Both the position numbers and the translations under genes were made by a program. Shown one piece after another: positions 1 through 8,541 of a stretch of DNA of 64,000 bases. Below the pieces are notes generated by a model. It made no database searches. It had not been told where the DNA came from and saw only the letters and a program-made list of their open reading frames with translations. Source of the stretch: Tenacibaculum finnmarkense (GTDB taxonomy: Bacteria; Bacteroidota; Bacteroidia; Flavobacteriales; Flavobacteriaceae); the NCBI RefSeq assembly GCF_900239185.1, contig NZ_OENA01000013.1:1-64000 (forward strand), given 5' to 3'. Positions within the stretch are counted from its first letter, which is position 1. Every line of letters starts with the position of its first letter.

Positions 1-1
1 A

Positions 2-256
2 CCATCGGTTTTGGTTCGTTTTATTGAAGGTGCGCCTTTGTCTTTTGATGTAAATACGGTTTTAAATATAAAAGAGTTTTATAATGTAGGAATGTCGTAT
101 TCATGGAATAATGCTATTCAATTAAACAGCTTAATATCGGCAACAAAATGGTTTGATATTGGCTACGGATACAACCTGTATTTAAATGATTTAAGTACCT
201 ATCAAAACGGAACACATGAAATACTACTTCGTTTTAATGTTGATGAAATATTATAG
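2..256 (+). CDS. PorP/SprF family outer-membrane protein, C-terminal fragment
   Basis: The reading frame is open from the window edge, so the true start lies upstream and about 84 C-terminal residues are visible. The pattern of alternating polar and aromatic residues, with GYGYNLYLNDLSTYQNGTHE followed by a short final strand and a hydrophobic C-terminus, matches the last beta-strands of the PorP/SprF family. Members are outer-membrane beta-barrels associated with type IX secretion and gliding, usually next to large adhesin genes (known of the family). The neighbouring adhesin cannot be seen here. A strong hairpin terminator follows at once, so this is the last gene of its operon. Family assignment is likely; the exact paralogue cannot be told from a fragment. 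Confidence 0.7.
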   Translation, partial: PSVLVRFIEGAPLSFDVNTVLNIKEFYNVGMSYSWNNAIQLNSLISATKWFDIGYGYNLYLNDLSTYQNGTHEILLRFNVDEIL

Positions 257-279
257 TAAAATAAACGATGTTAATAAAA

Positions 280-310
280 AACCTCTTAAAATATTTTAAG
301 AGGTTTTTTT
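280..310 (+). terminator. Rho-independent terminator after the PorP/SprF gene
   Basis: A 10-bp perfect stem (CCTCTTAAAA / TTTTAAGAGG) with a 2-nt nominal loop is followed by seven T residues. It lies 25 nt after the stop codon. Confidence 0.85.
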
Positions 311-435
311 ATGAGTTGAATAGGTATATTAAAAAAATAACCTATTTTAAGCCTTGTAATTTCTATGATTTTTCGTGTATTATAAAGTTGTAATTTATAC
401 TAACAATTATCATAAAAAAGTAATTTTAATTATTC

Positions 436-443
436 TAGTTTTG
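436..443 (+). promoter_or_regulatory. Candidate -7 promoter element for pta-ackA
   Basis: TAGTTTTG fits the Bacteroidetes -7 consensus TAnnTTTG and lies 18 nt before the chosen pta start at 462. No clear -33 TTG is found at the right distance. The implied leader is very short. Confidence 0.5.
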
Positions 444-461
444 CAAAAAAAAAAAATAAAG

Positions 462-2558
462 ATGAATAAAGCTATTTATATTGCTGCAAGTGAAGCTAAT
501 TCAGGTAAATCAATGTTGAGTTTAGGAGTAATGCAACTATTGCTCCGAAAAAAACCGAAGGTTGGTTATTTTAGGCCTATTATTGATAATCCTATTAATG
601 GAAAAAAGGACAATCATATAAATACCATTCTTAATTATTTTAAAATTAAGTGTGCTTATGATGATTGTTATGCTTTTACACGATCGGAATTAATCAATAA
701 ATTAAATGATGATAAGGAAGATGAGGTGATTAGCACAATTATTGAAAAATATAAAATTTTAGAACAAGAAAATGATTTTGTAATTGTAGAAGGAACTGAT
801 TTTTCAGATCACGGAGCTGTTATTGAAATGGATTTGAATGTTTTAATTGCAAAGAACTTAGGGATTCCTGTAATTATAGTTTCTGGCGGATTAAATAAAA
901 CGTTAGATGATTTTATTCAAGGTTTACGCTTAACTTATGATTCTTTTGTGAATAAAGAAGTTAAAGTAATTTCGGTTGTTGCCAATAAAATTGAAGCTTC
1001 AAATATTGATGCCATTATTGAAGAGGTTGGTAAAAACTTACCCAAAGATGTTTCTATAAACGCCATTCCGATTCATAAAAAATTAAATAACCCGACCATT
1101 AAAGAGCTTTCAAATAGCATTGAAGCAAAAATTTTATTTGGTAAAGAATTTTTAAACAATATATCGGGCGATATAAAAGTAGGAGCCATGCAATTGGCTA
1201 ATTTTTTACAGCACTTAACCGAAGGTAGTGTTGTGGTTACACCTGCCGACAGGTCGGATATTTTGCTAGCTACCTTACAGGCAAATATTTCTACGAATTA
1301 CCCGTCAATTTCTGGAATTGTTTTAACAGGAGGAATTGCATTAAATCCATCAATAATTAAATTAATTGAAGGTTTAGAGAAAACCGTGCCTATTTTATGG
1401 GTAAAAGAAGGAACTTTTGCGGTTACTACAAAGTTAGGAAGCGTAAGAGCGCATATTTACGCCGAAAATGTTGATAAAATAAAAATGTCTATTAATATTT
1501 TTGAAAAACACGTAGATGTTACTGCTTTAAACGAAAAATTAACAACCTATAAAGGAACTGATATTCTTACGCCAAGAATGTTTCAATATAATTTATTGAA
1601 AAAAGCAAAACAGGTTAAAAAACACATTGTATTACCTGAAGGAAATGATGACAGAATATTAATAGCGGCATCACAACTTCAAAAAACAAATGTTGTTAAA
1701 TTAACTATTTTAGGAAAAAAAGTACTTATTCAGGCAGCTGTAAAACGTTTAAATATTTCTTTTGATTTTGATAAAATTGATATTATAAATCCTATTGAAT
1801 CGGTTTATTTTGCTGATTTTTCAAGCACTTTACATGCGTTAAGAAAACACAAAGGATTAAGCCCTGCTATGGCAGAAGATTTAATGGCTGATGTTTCTTA
1901 TTTTGGAACCATGATGGTTCACAAAGGCTTGGCTGATGGAATGGTTTCAGGGGCTGCACATACTACGCAACACACTATAAAACCAGCATTACAATTTATT
2001 AAAACAAAACCTGGATATTCGGTAGTTTCATCAATATTTTTTATGTGTTTAGAAGATAGAGTGTCTATTTTTGGCGACTGTGCAATTAACCCAAATCCAA
2101 CGGCGGTACAATTGGCGGAAATTGCAATTTCATCGGCAGATTCAAGTATTGCCTTCGGAATTGACCCAAAAATAGCGATGTTATCGTATTCATCAGGCGC
2201 TTCAGGAAAAGGAGAAGATGTCGATACCGTTCGAGAAGCAACAGCGATTATCAAACAAAAAAGACCCGATTTAAAAGTAGAAGGTCCTATTCAATATGAT
2301 GCGGCTGTAGATCCATCTATCGGAAAAAAGAAAATGCCAGATTCAAAAGTAGCAGGGCAAGCAAACGTGTTAATTTTCCCTGATTTAAATACAGGAAATA
2401 ATACTTATAAAGCCGTGCAAAGAGAAACAGGAGCTTTGGCAATCGGACCAATGTTACAAGGTTTAAACAAACCTGTAAACGATTTAAGTAGAGGGTGTAC
2501 TGTTGATGATATTTTTAATACCATAATTTTAACCGCAATTCAAGCACAAGATCAATAA
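462..2558 (+). CDS. pta: Phosphate acetyltransferase (long form)
   Basis: Interconverts acetyl-CoA plus phosphate and acetyl phosphate plus CoA in the cytoplasm; with the next gene, acetate kinase, it makes the acetate/ATP overflow pathway. I start it at ATG 462 (698 aa, MNKAIYIAASEANSGKS) rather than at an in-frame ATG at 375, because the family begins just before this P-loop-like motif and a -7 element sits between the two ATGs. The N-terminal third is the dethiobiotin-synthetase-like nucleotide-binding domain (EANSGKS), the middle a DRTGG-type domain, and the last roughly 320 residues the catalytic PTA_PTB domain (LPEGNDDRILIAA; SYSSGASGKGEDVD; VLIFPDLNTGNNTYKAVQR). The length matches the Pta long class. 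It is followed by ackA after 22 nt. Confidence 0.95.
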   Translation: MNKAIYIAASEANSGKSMLSLGVMQLLLRKKPKVGYFRPIIDNPINGKKDNHINTILNYFKIKCAYDDCYAFTRSELINKLNDDKEDEVISTIIEKYKILEQENDFVIVEGTDFSDHGAVIEMDLNVLIAKNLGIPVIIVSGGLNKTLDDFIQGLRLTYDSFVNKEVKVISVVANKIEASNIDAIIEEVGKNLPKDVSINAIPIHKKLNNPTIKELSNSIEAKILFGKEFLNNISGDIKVGAMQLANFLQHLTEGSVVVTPADRSDILLATLQANISTNYPSISGIVLTGGIALNPSIIKLIEGLEKTVPILWVKEGTFAVTTKLGSVRAHIYAENVDKIKMSINIFEKHVDVTALNEKLTTYKGTDILTPRMFQYNLLKKAKQVKKHIVLPEGNDDRILIAASQLQKTNVVKLTILGKKVLIQAAVKRLNISFDFDKIDIINPIESVYFADFSSTLHALRKHKGLSPAMAEDLMADVSYFGTMMVHKGLADGMVSGAAHTTQHTIKPALQFIKTKPGYSVVSSIFFMCLEDRVSIFGDCAINPNPTAVQLAEIAISSADSSIAFGIDPKIAMLSYSSGASGKGEDVDTVREATAIIKQKRPDLKVEGPIQYDAAVDPSIGKKKMPDSKVAGQANVLIFPDLNTGNNTYKAVQRETGALAIGPMLQGLNKPVNDLSRGCTVDDIFNTIILTAIQAQDQ

Positions 2559-2580
2559 GCTTTCTAATACAAAATAAAAC

Positions 2581-3783
2581 ATGAAAATATTAGTTATAAA
2601 TTCAGGTAGTTCATCAATAAAATATCAATTAATTCAAATGCCACAACAGCAGGTTATTTGTGCAGGTTTAGTTGAAAGAATTGGCTTGAAAAAAAGCGTT
2701 GTTCATTATAAATCAGAAGAAAATAAAAGTAAAGAAATTTCTGATATTAAAAATCATAAAGAAGGTTTACAAAAAGTAGTCAATTTATTATTAGATGAAA
2801 AAATAGGTGTACTTACCAGTACAAACCAAATCAATGTAGTAGCGCACAGAGTTGTTCATGGTGGTGATTCTTTTAAAGAAACAGCTGTAGTAACTGCTCA
2901 GGTTAAAAAGAAAATTGAAGAGTTATTTTCATTAGCACCGCTTCATAATCCTGCAAATTTAGAAGGAATACAGGTTGCCGAAACTATTTTTACAGATGCT
3001 ATTCAAGTGGCAGCTTTTGACACGGCATTTCATCAAACCATTCCTGAAAAAGCGCATAAATTTTCTATTCCCAATAAATTTTTAACAGAAAATAAAATAA
3101 GATTATACGGTTTTCACGGAACAAGTCATAAATATGTTTCTGAAAAAGCCATCGAATATTTGCATAAAAACAACTGTTTACAGCAAGAAAAATCTAAAAT
3201 TATAAGCATTCATTTAGGAAACGGTTGTAGTATTACGGCTATTGAAAATGGAATTAGTATTGACCATAGCTTAGGTTTTAGCCCTGTTACAGGTTTAATT
3301 ATGGGTTCTCGTTCGGGTGATATTGACCATTCTTTAATTTTCTATTTAATAGAAAATTTAGGCTATGATGCTAAATATGTATCAGATATGTTGCAAAAGC
3401 AAAGCGGAATGTTAGGTTTAACAGGTTTTAGCGATTTGCGTGATATTGAAGATGCGGCAGAAAAAGGCGATAAAAATTGTCAATTAGCCTTAGATATGAA
3501 TGCCTATAGAATTAAAAAATATATAGGTTCTTATATTGCGGTGATGAATGGCGTTGATGCGATTGTTTTTACCGCTGGAATTGGCGAAAATTCAATACTT
3601 ATCAGAAAATTAACCTGTACAGGTTTAGAATATTTTGGTATTGAGTTAGATGAAAATAAAAATGATGTAAAAGCCAGAGAATTAACAGAAATTCACAAAG
3701 AAACATCCAAAGTAAAAGTATTGGTAATTCCAACCAATGAAGAATTAGAAATAGCAACACAAGCATACGATTTATTACAATAA
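2581..3783 (+). CDS. ackA: Acetate kinase
   Basis: Converts acetyl phosphate and ADP to acetate and ATP. The 400-aa product has the usual length and all the family motifs: NSGSSSIKYQL at the N-terminus, HRVVHGG, FHGTSHKYVS, the nucleotide-binding HLGNGCSI, the catalytic-site stretch GSRSGDID, FTAGIGENS, and a late glutamate in PTNEELEIA. It is in an operon with pta (22-nt gap) and is followed with zero intergenic bases by the TruA-like gene, whose ATG touches the TAA stop, so translational coupling is likely. Confidence 0.96.
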   Translation: MKILVINSGSSSIKYQLIQMPQQQVICAGLVERIGLKKSVVHYKSEENKSKEISDIKNHKEGLQKVVNLLLDEKIGVLTSTNQINVVAHRVVHGGDSFKETAVVTAQVKKKIEELFSLAPLHNPANLEGIQVAETIFTDAIQVAAFDTAFHQTIPEKAHKFSIPNKFLTENKIRLYGFHGTSHKYVSEKAIEYLHKNNCLQQEKSKIISIHLGNGCSITAIENGISIDHSLGFSPVTGLIMGSRSGDIDHSLIFYLIENLGYDAKYVSDMLQKQSGMLGLTGFSDLRDIEDAAEKGDKNCQLALDMNAYRIKKYIGSYIAVMNGVDAIVFTAGIGENSILIRKLTCTGLEYFGIELDENKNDVKARELTEIHKETSKVKVLVIPTNEELEIATQAYDLLQ

Positions 3784-4572
3784 ATGAATTACAAAAACAC
3801 GTATTTAGTTACCATTCAGTATTTAGGATTTCGTTTTCACGGCTGGCAAAAACAGCCAAATTTAAAAACAGGTCATTTATTTTTAGATAAAACGTTAAAA
3901 TTTATTTTTAAAGGAATCCGCTTAAAAAGTTTGGGTGTCGGTAGAACCGATGCCAGAGTATCGGCGACTCATTTTGCGTTTCAGTTATTTATTGATGAAA
4001 CCGTAGATTTTGAGCAATTTATGATTGATTTTAATGCCAATGCTCCAGGCGATATGCGGGCATTAAAAATTGAAGATATCGATAAAAAATTCAATATAAT
4101 TCAGCATCCGAAGATAAAAGAATATCGTTATTATTTTTCTTATGGTGAAAAAAATCATCCGTATGCCGCACCTTTTTTAACCCGATTTAGAGATCAGTTA
4201 GATTTGGAAATTATGAAAGAAGGTGCTCAATTATTTGAGGGTTTTCATAATTTTAAAAGATATTGTACAAAACCATCGGAAGAAACAAAGGTGGAAAGAA
4301 GTATTGAATATTGTCGCATTGAAAAAAACACGGAATTAACAGCTTCTTTTTTCCCGAAAGAGAGTTTTGTGTTAATTGTTAGAGGCGAAGGTTTTTTAAG
4401 AAACCAAATCCGTTTAATAATGGGCGGATTACACAGTTTAGGAAAAGGAGAATACGGTTTAGATTTTATAAAAGACAGTTTAAACCCTGAATCAGATATT
4501 GAATTTATTAAAAATATAGCACCTGCTTCTGGCTTACATTTGCATAAATTAGAATTTAAAGATTTGGATTAA
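3784..4572 (+). CDS. TruA-family tRNA pseudouridine synthase, divergent paralogue
   Basis: A 262-aa protein of the TruA pseudouridine synthase fold. The catalytic Asp lies in VGRTDARVSATHF, matching the classical GRTDAGVHA motif but with Arg and Ser in place of the Gly and His. Other TruA-like stretches are YLGFRFHGWQ at the start, YRYYFSYGE, HNFKRYCTKP and the C-terminal FLRNQIRLIMGGLHSLGKGE. Classical TruA modifies U38-U40 of tRNA anticodon arms; Bacteroidetes commonly carry a second TruA-like copy (known), and the altered motif suggests this is that paralogue (inference). It starts directly after the ackA stop, with no intergenic bases. The substrate is unknown. Confidence 0.8.
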   Translation: MNYKNTYLVTIQYLGFRFHGWQKQPNLKTGHLFLDKTLKFIFKGIRLKSLGVGRTDARVSATHFAFQLFIDETVDFEQFMIDFNANAPGDMRALKIEDIDKKFNIIQHPKIKEYRYYFSYGEKNHPYAAPFLTRFRDQLDLEIMKEGAQLFEGFHNFKRYCTKPSEETKVERSIEYCRIEKNTELTASFFPKESFVLIVRGEGFLRNQIRLIMGGLHSLGKGEYGLDFIKDSLNPESDIEFIKNIAPASGLHLHKLEFKDLD

Positions 4573-4589
4573 CGAGATAGTTGCTCTTT

Positions 4590-4677
4590 GCGTTAGCGAT
4601 TGAAGTTTTGTTTGAGCTCTTTTATGAAGAATGAATAAAAAGCGAGTACGTAAAGCGCGACCCTTGTGGTAACGCCC
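4590..4677 (-). repeat. Dispersed palindromic repeat, family 1, copy A
   Basis: Read on the minus strand this copy runs GGGCGTTACC, GGTCGCGCTTTACGTACTCG, a T-rich/A-rich inverted centre, GAGCTCAAACAA, TTCAATCGCTAACGC. It shares the CGCTTT.CG.ACTCGCT and GAGCTCAAACAA...TTCAATCG blocks with copies at 38701-38806 and 63554-63645. The outer arms GCGTTA and TAACGC are complementary. It lies between convergent genes. Confidence 0.8.
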
Positions 4678-4680
4678 AAA

Positions 4681-4710
4681 AAAAGTCCATTATAAAAATA
4701 ATGGACTTTT
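4681..4710. terminator. Bidirectional terminator between truA-like gene and acyl-CoA dehydrogenase
   Basis: AAAAGTCCATTAT and ATAATGGACTTTT form a 13-bp stem with A-rich and T-rich flanks, suitable for both convergent genes. Confidence 0.8.
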
Positions 4711-4742
4711 AGTTTATTTAGGTTTCTTGATCAAACTATTTC

Positions 4743-5885
4743 TTACCCTCTAATAAGCCCTCTCGAAATTACTATTTTTTGAATTTCTGAAGTTCCTTCG
4801 TAAATTTGAGTGATTTTTGCATCCCGCATTAAACGCTCTACATGATAGTCTTTTACAAAACCATTTCCTCCATGAATTTGCACAGCTTCAACCGATTGTT
4901 CCATCGCTACTTTTGAGGCGTATAATTTTGCCATTGCGCCCGACATATCATAATTATTTCCTTGGTCTTTGTCCCAGGCAGCTTTCATTACTAACATTCT
5001 TGCGGCTTCAATTTCAGTGTACATATCGGCAAGTTTAAAAGCAATTGCTTGATGATTGCAAATTTCTGTACCAAAAGTTTTACGTTCTTTTGAATATTTT
5101 AATGCCAATTCATACGCTCCAGAAGCAATTCCTAAGGCTTGTGCAGCAATTCCGATTCTTCCTCCAGCTAAAGTTTTCATGGCGAATTTAAAGCCAAAAC
5201 CATCTTGACCAATTCTATTTTCTTTAGGTACTTTTACGTTGTTAAATTGCAAGGTATGTGTGTCAGAACCACGGATTCCTAATTTATCTTCCTTAGGACC
5301 AACATGAAAACCTTCGGCACCTTTTTCAACGATAAAAGCGTTGATTCCTTTGTGTTTTTTACTTCGGTCAGTTTGTGCGATTACCAAATAAACATCGGCA
5401 CGCCCACCGTTTGTAATCCAGTTTTTTGTACCATTAATTAGGTAATGATCGTCTTTTTCTTGGGCTGTTGTTGCTTGCGATGTTGCGTCAGAACCTGCCT
5501 CAGGTTCACTCAAACAAAACGCGCCAATTTGTTCGCCACTAGCTAATTTTGTTAAGTATTTTTGCTTTTGATCTTCCGTTCCAAAAGCTTCTAAACCATA
5601 GCAAACTAAGGAATTGTTTACAGAAACCATTACCGATGCCGATGCGTCAATTTTAGATAATTCTTCCATAATTAATACATACGAAATTGCGTCCATACCG
5701 CTTCCGCCGTATTTTGGATCGACCATAATTCCCATAAAACCAAGTTTTCCCATTTTTTTTACTAAAGAATCAGGAAATTCTTGCTTGTTGTCTCTTTCAA
5801 TTACGCCTGGTAATAATTCGGTTTGAGCAAAGTCACGAGCTGCATCACGAATCATTATATGTTCTTCTGTTAAACTAAAATCCAT
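4743..5885 (-). CDS. Acyl-CoA dehydrogenase (short/branched-chain type)
   Basis: A flavoenzyme that oxidises acyl-CoA to 2-enoyl-CoA, passing electrons to electron-transfer flavoprotein. The 380-aa length is typical. The N-terminal helical domain (MDFSLTEEHIMIRDAARDFA) is followed by the FAD-contact strand FCLSEPEAGSDA and NGTKNWITNG, then the C-terminal helices with GNGFVKDYHVERLMRDAKI. The presumed catalytic base is the Glu in IYEGTSEIQ, about 18 residues from the end, as in short-chain and butyryl-CoA dehydrogenases (known of the family). It is a single-gene unit: a -7 element lies about 45 nt upstream and a shared terminator lies downstream. Chain-length preference cannot be read from the sequence; it may serve fatty-acid or branched amino-acid breakdown. 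Confidence 0.9.
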   Translation of the reverse strand: MDFSLTEEHIMIRDAARDFAQTELLPGVIERDNKQEFPDSLVKKMGKLGFMGIMVDPKYGGSGMDAISYVLIMEELSKIDASASVMVSVNNSLVCYGLEAFGTEDQKQKYLTKLASGEQIGAFCLSEPEAGSDATSQATTAQEKDDHYLINGTKNWITNGGRADVYLVIAQTDRSKKHKGINAFIVEKGAEGFHVGPKEDKLGIRGSDTHTLQFNNVKVPKENRIGQDGFGFKFAMKTLAGGRIGIAAQALGIASGAYELALKYSKERKTFGTEICNHQAIAFKLADMYTEIEAARMLVMKAAWDKDQGNNYDMSGAMAKLYASKVAMEQSVEAVQIHGGNGFVKDYHVERLMRDAKITQIYEGTSEIQKIVISRGLIRG

Positions 5886-5930
5886 AATTTATGATTGTTT
5901 AATAATTGTTAAATCCGTAAAAAATTCATC

Positions 5931-5938
5931 CAAAGATA
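5931..5938 (-). promoter_or_regulatory. Candidate -7 element for the acyl-CoA dehydrogenase
   Basis: On the minus strand this reads TATCTTTG, a full match to TAnnTTTG, about 45 nt before the ATG at 5885. No clear -33 TTG is seen. Confidence 0.5.
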
Positions 5939-5985
5939 CTTTTTTAATAGCGTATTTTTAACCGTGTTTTATTATTTTTACAGAT

Positions 5986-7101
5986 ATGAATGATGATTTT
6001 TATTTTATAATAGGTTTAATGTCTGGTACATCCTTAGACGGGATTGACTTGGTTTTTGTAAAGTTTGATAAAAAAAACTATAAGAATTTTAAAATTTTAG
6101 CGGCAGAAACAATCGCATATTCGAGTGCTTGGAAAGATAAATTACAAGGGGCAATTAATTTTTCAAAAGATGATTTAATTCGTTTAGATATTGAATATGC
6201 GGTTTTATTATCAGAAGAAATTAATGGATTTATCAAAAAAAACAAGATAGATGCTATTGATTTTATCGCCTCGCACGGGCATACAATTTTACATCAACCA
6301 GCAAAAGGAATTACACTTCAAATTGGTCATGGTAAAATTATATCAGAAAAAACCAATCAAAAAGTAATTTGCGATTTTAGAACCCAAGATGTTGCGCTTG
6401 GCGGTCAAGGAGCACCGCTTGTTCCTATTGGTGATGAGTTATTATTTTCTGAATATGATTTTTGCGTAAACTTAGGCGGTTTTGCCAATGTTTCTTATCA
6501 TTTAAAAAATCAAAATAATGTAAAAGATAGTTTAAATGATAATTTAGGCGAAAATAATCAAGAAAATACCCGAATTGCTTTTGATATTTGCCCTGTAAAT
6601 ATTGTTTTGAATCATTATGTGCAAAAATTAGGATTTGAGTATGACGATAAAGGACAAATTGCTAAATCGGCAATAATAAATCAAGAATTATTAAGGAAAT
6701 TAAACGCGTTAGATTTTTATAAAAAATCAGCACCAAAATCGTTAGGATTAGAATGGGTTCGTTTGATTATTTTTCCGCTGATTGATACTTTAGAAAAAGA
6801 TATCCCAGCTATTTTACGCACTTTTATTGAACATGCTGCAATTCAAATAGGCAAAATAATTCATAAAAATGACGTTGTTTTAATAACAGGAGGTGGCGTT
6901 TTTAACGATTTCTTAATGAACAGAATTGAATTTTATGCCGAACAAAAAATTGAAATACCATCAAAAGCACTTATTAATTACAAAGAAGCGTTAATTTTTG
7001 CTTTTTTAGGGCTGTTACGTATTGAAAATCAGGTGAATTGTTTAAAAAGTGTTACAGGTGCAAAAAAAGATCATTCTTCGGGTGTTATTTTTAATAAATA
7101 G
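5986..7101 (+). CDS. anmK: Anhydro-N-acetylmuramic acid kinase
   Basis: Phosphorylates and hydrolyses 1,6-anhydro-MurNAc to MurNAc-6-phosphate during peptidoglycan recycling. The 371-aa protein begins with the diagnostic GLMSGTSLDGIDLVFVKF phosphate-binding motif, has SHGHTILHQP and ICDFRTQDVALGGQGAPLVP in the middle, and VLITGGGVFNDFLMNRI near the end; these are ASKHA-fold kinase signatures. The start ATG at 5986 gives the standard N-terminus. A polar insert around residues 180-195 (rich in Asn, Asp and Glu) looks like a surface loop. It is divergent from the acyl-CoA dehydrogenase and stands alone. No MurNAc-6-P etherase is visible nearby. Confidence 0.93.
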   Translation: MNDDFYFIIGLMSGTSLDGIDLVFVKFDKKNYKNFKILAAETIAYSSAWKDKLQGAINFSKDDLIRLDIEYAVLLSEEINGFIKKNKIDAIDFIASHGHTILHQPAKGITLQIGHGKIISEKTNQKVICDFRTQDVALGGQGAPLVPIGDELLFSEYDFCVNLGGFANVSYHLKNQNNVKDSLNDNLGENNQENTRIAFDICPVNIVLNHYVQKLGFEYDDKGQIAKSAIINQELLRKLNALDFYKKSAPKSLGLEWVRLIIFPLIDTLEKDIPAILRTFIEHAAIQIGKIIHKNDVVLITGGGVFNDFLMNRIEFYAEQKIEIPSKALINYKEALIFAFLGLLRIENQVNCLKSVTGAKKDHSSGVIFNK

Positions 7102-7124
7102 CTATTTATTTTTAAAATAAAAAA

Positions 7125-7156
7125 TTGTTACCTATCATTTTTTTATAGTAAATTTG
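7125..7156 (+). promoter_or_regulatory. Candidate promoter for the amino-acid dehydrogenase-nhaB unit
   Basis: TTG at 7125-7127 and TAAATTTG at 7149-7156 are separated by 21 nt, slightly long for this class. It lies 136 nt before the dehydrogenase start and directly before a 39-codon ORF. Confidence 0.5.
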
Positions 7157-7163
7157 TGACAGT

Positions 7164-7283
7164 ATGTTTTCAACTAAGTATCATAATAATTCAAAAAATA
7201 ATTTAAATGAATCAACTTTAGCTTCGCTCAATAGCGTATTTCAAAAACAAGATAGTAGCAATTTTAAGGTAAACATTTATTAA
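7164..7283 (+). CDS. Possible 39-aa small ORF upstream of the dehydrogenase
   Basis: An ATG 8 nt after the predicted -7 element opens a 39-codon frame rich in Asn and Ser (starts MFSTKYHNNSKNNLNE, ends NFKVNIY), stopping 8 nt before the dehydrogenase ATG. I do not recognise it. It could be a real small protein, a leader ORF that couples translation to the next gene, or chance in an AT-rich leader. Its position, filling the whole space between promoter and gene, is its main support. Confidence 0.3.
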   Translation: MFSTKYHNNSKNNLNESTLASLNSVFQKQDSSNFKVNIY

Positions 7284-7291
7284 AATAGAAT

Positions 7292-8524
7292 ATGAAAGAA
7301 TTATTAAAAATATACGAAAATAAAGAGCCAGAAATCGTTTTTCACTGGAAAGATCAAGAAACAGAAGCGGAAGGATGGACAGTGATCAACTCTTTAAGAG
7401 GTGGTGCAGCAGGTGGAGGAACCAGAATGCGTAAAGGTTTAAATAAAAATGAAGTATTGTCGTTAGCAAAAACAATGGAAGTGAAATTTACTGTTTCAGG
7501 ACCTGCTATTGGTGGTGCAAAATCAGGCATTAATTTTGATCCTAACGATCCTCGAAAAAGAGGTGTTTTAGAGCGTTGGTATAAAGCGGTAACACCTTTA
7601 TTAAAACATTATTACGGAACTGGTGGTGATTTAAATGTTGATGCCGATAAAGATGTAATTCCTTTAACAGAAAGTTGTGGTGTTTGGCATCCGCAGGAAG
7701 GAATTTTTAACGGACATTTTAAACCAACTGAAGCCGATAAAATTAATAGAATTGGGCAATTGCGCCAAGGGGTAATTAAGGTTATAGAAGACAAGCAATT
7801 TTCACCTGATTTATCAAAAAAATATACCGTAGCAGATATGCTAACAGGTTATGGTGTTGCCCAGGCAGTAAAACATTACTACAACCTTTACGGAGGTTCA
7901 ATTTCAGGAAAAAGAGCTATTGTTCAAGGTTTTGGAAATGTAGGATCGGCAGCGGCTTATTACTTAACACAGTTAGGTGCTAAAGTGGTTGGAATTATTG
8001 ATAGAGAAGGTGGTGTTATTAATGAAGCTGGTTTTTCTATGGAAGAAATGACAGCCTTATTTTTAGCAAAAGACGGTAATCAGTTAGTGTCTGAAAAAAT
8101 GATTCCTTTTGATGAAATTAATGAAGAAATTTGGAATGTGCCAGCGGAAATATTTGTGCCAGCAGCAGCCTCACGATTAGTTTCTCAAGACCAGGTACAA
8201 AAAATGATTGACACAGGCTTAGAAGTGATATCGCCAGGAGCAAATGTTCCTTTTGCTGATAAAGAAATTTTCTTCGGTCCTATTATGGAATATACCGATA
8301 GTCATGTAAGTTTATTACCTGATTTTATTTCTAATTGTGGTATTGCTAGAGTTTTTGCTTATTTAATGGAAGCAAAAGTAGCACTTCCAATGCAAGATAA
8401 AGCCATTTTTGACGATACTTCAAACACAATTAAAAAAGCACTACAACGAACTTTTTCTAAAAGTGCTGCAAAAACAAAAATTTGTTCAACAGCTTTTGAA
8501 ATAGCTCTAAAAGAGTTGGTTTAA
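7292..8524 (+). CDS. Glu/Leu/Phe/Val dehydrogenase
   Basis: An NAD(P)-dependent oxidative deaminase for an L-amino acid. The 410-aa protein carries a glycine-rich substrate loop (GGAAGGGTRMRKGL), the catalytic-lysine motif GPAIGGAKSGINFDPND, TGGDLNVD, and the Rossmann stretch AIVQGFGNVGSAAAYYL in the second half, where NAD binds (family knowledge). The ELFV family covers glutamate and branched-chain or aromatic amino-acid dehydrogenases; which substrate is used cannot be decided by eye. It is followed after 17 nt by nhaB, so the two are probably co-transcribed. A predicted promoter and a 39-codon ORF precede it. Confidence 0.88.
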   Translation: MKELLKIYENKEPEIVFHWKDQETEAEGWTVINSLRGGAAGGGTRMRKGLNKNEVLSLAKTMEVKFTVSGPAIGGAKSGINFDPNDPRKRGVLERWYKAVTPLLKHYYGTGGDLNVDADKDVIPLTESCGVWHPQEGIFNGHFKPTEADKINRIGQLRQGVIKVIEDKQFSPDLSKKYTVADMLTGYGVAQAVKHYYNLYGGSISGKRAIVQGFGNVGSAAAYYLTQLGAKVVGIIDREGGVINEAGFSMEEMTALFLAKDGNQLVSEKMIPFDEINEEIWNVPAEIFVPAAASRLVSQDQVQKMIDTGLEVISPGANVPFADKEIFFGPIMEYTDSHVSLLPDFISNCGIARVFAYLMEAKVALPMQDKAIFDDTSNTIKKALQRTFSKSAAKTKICSTAFEIALKELV

Positions 8525-8541
8525 AGGCACAATAAATAAAA

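Noticed and set aside
375..461. 29-codon N-terminal extension of pta
   Set aside because: The family starts at MNKAIYIAASEANSGKS, and a -7 promoter element lies within the extension.
1919..2254. Minus-strand 111-aa frame within pta, and similar long antisense frames elsewhere
   Set aside because: They mirror well-conserved coding sequence, have no promoter, and show no family features.
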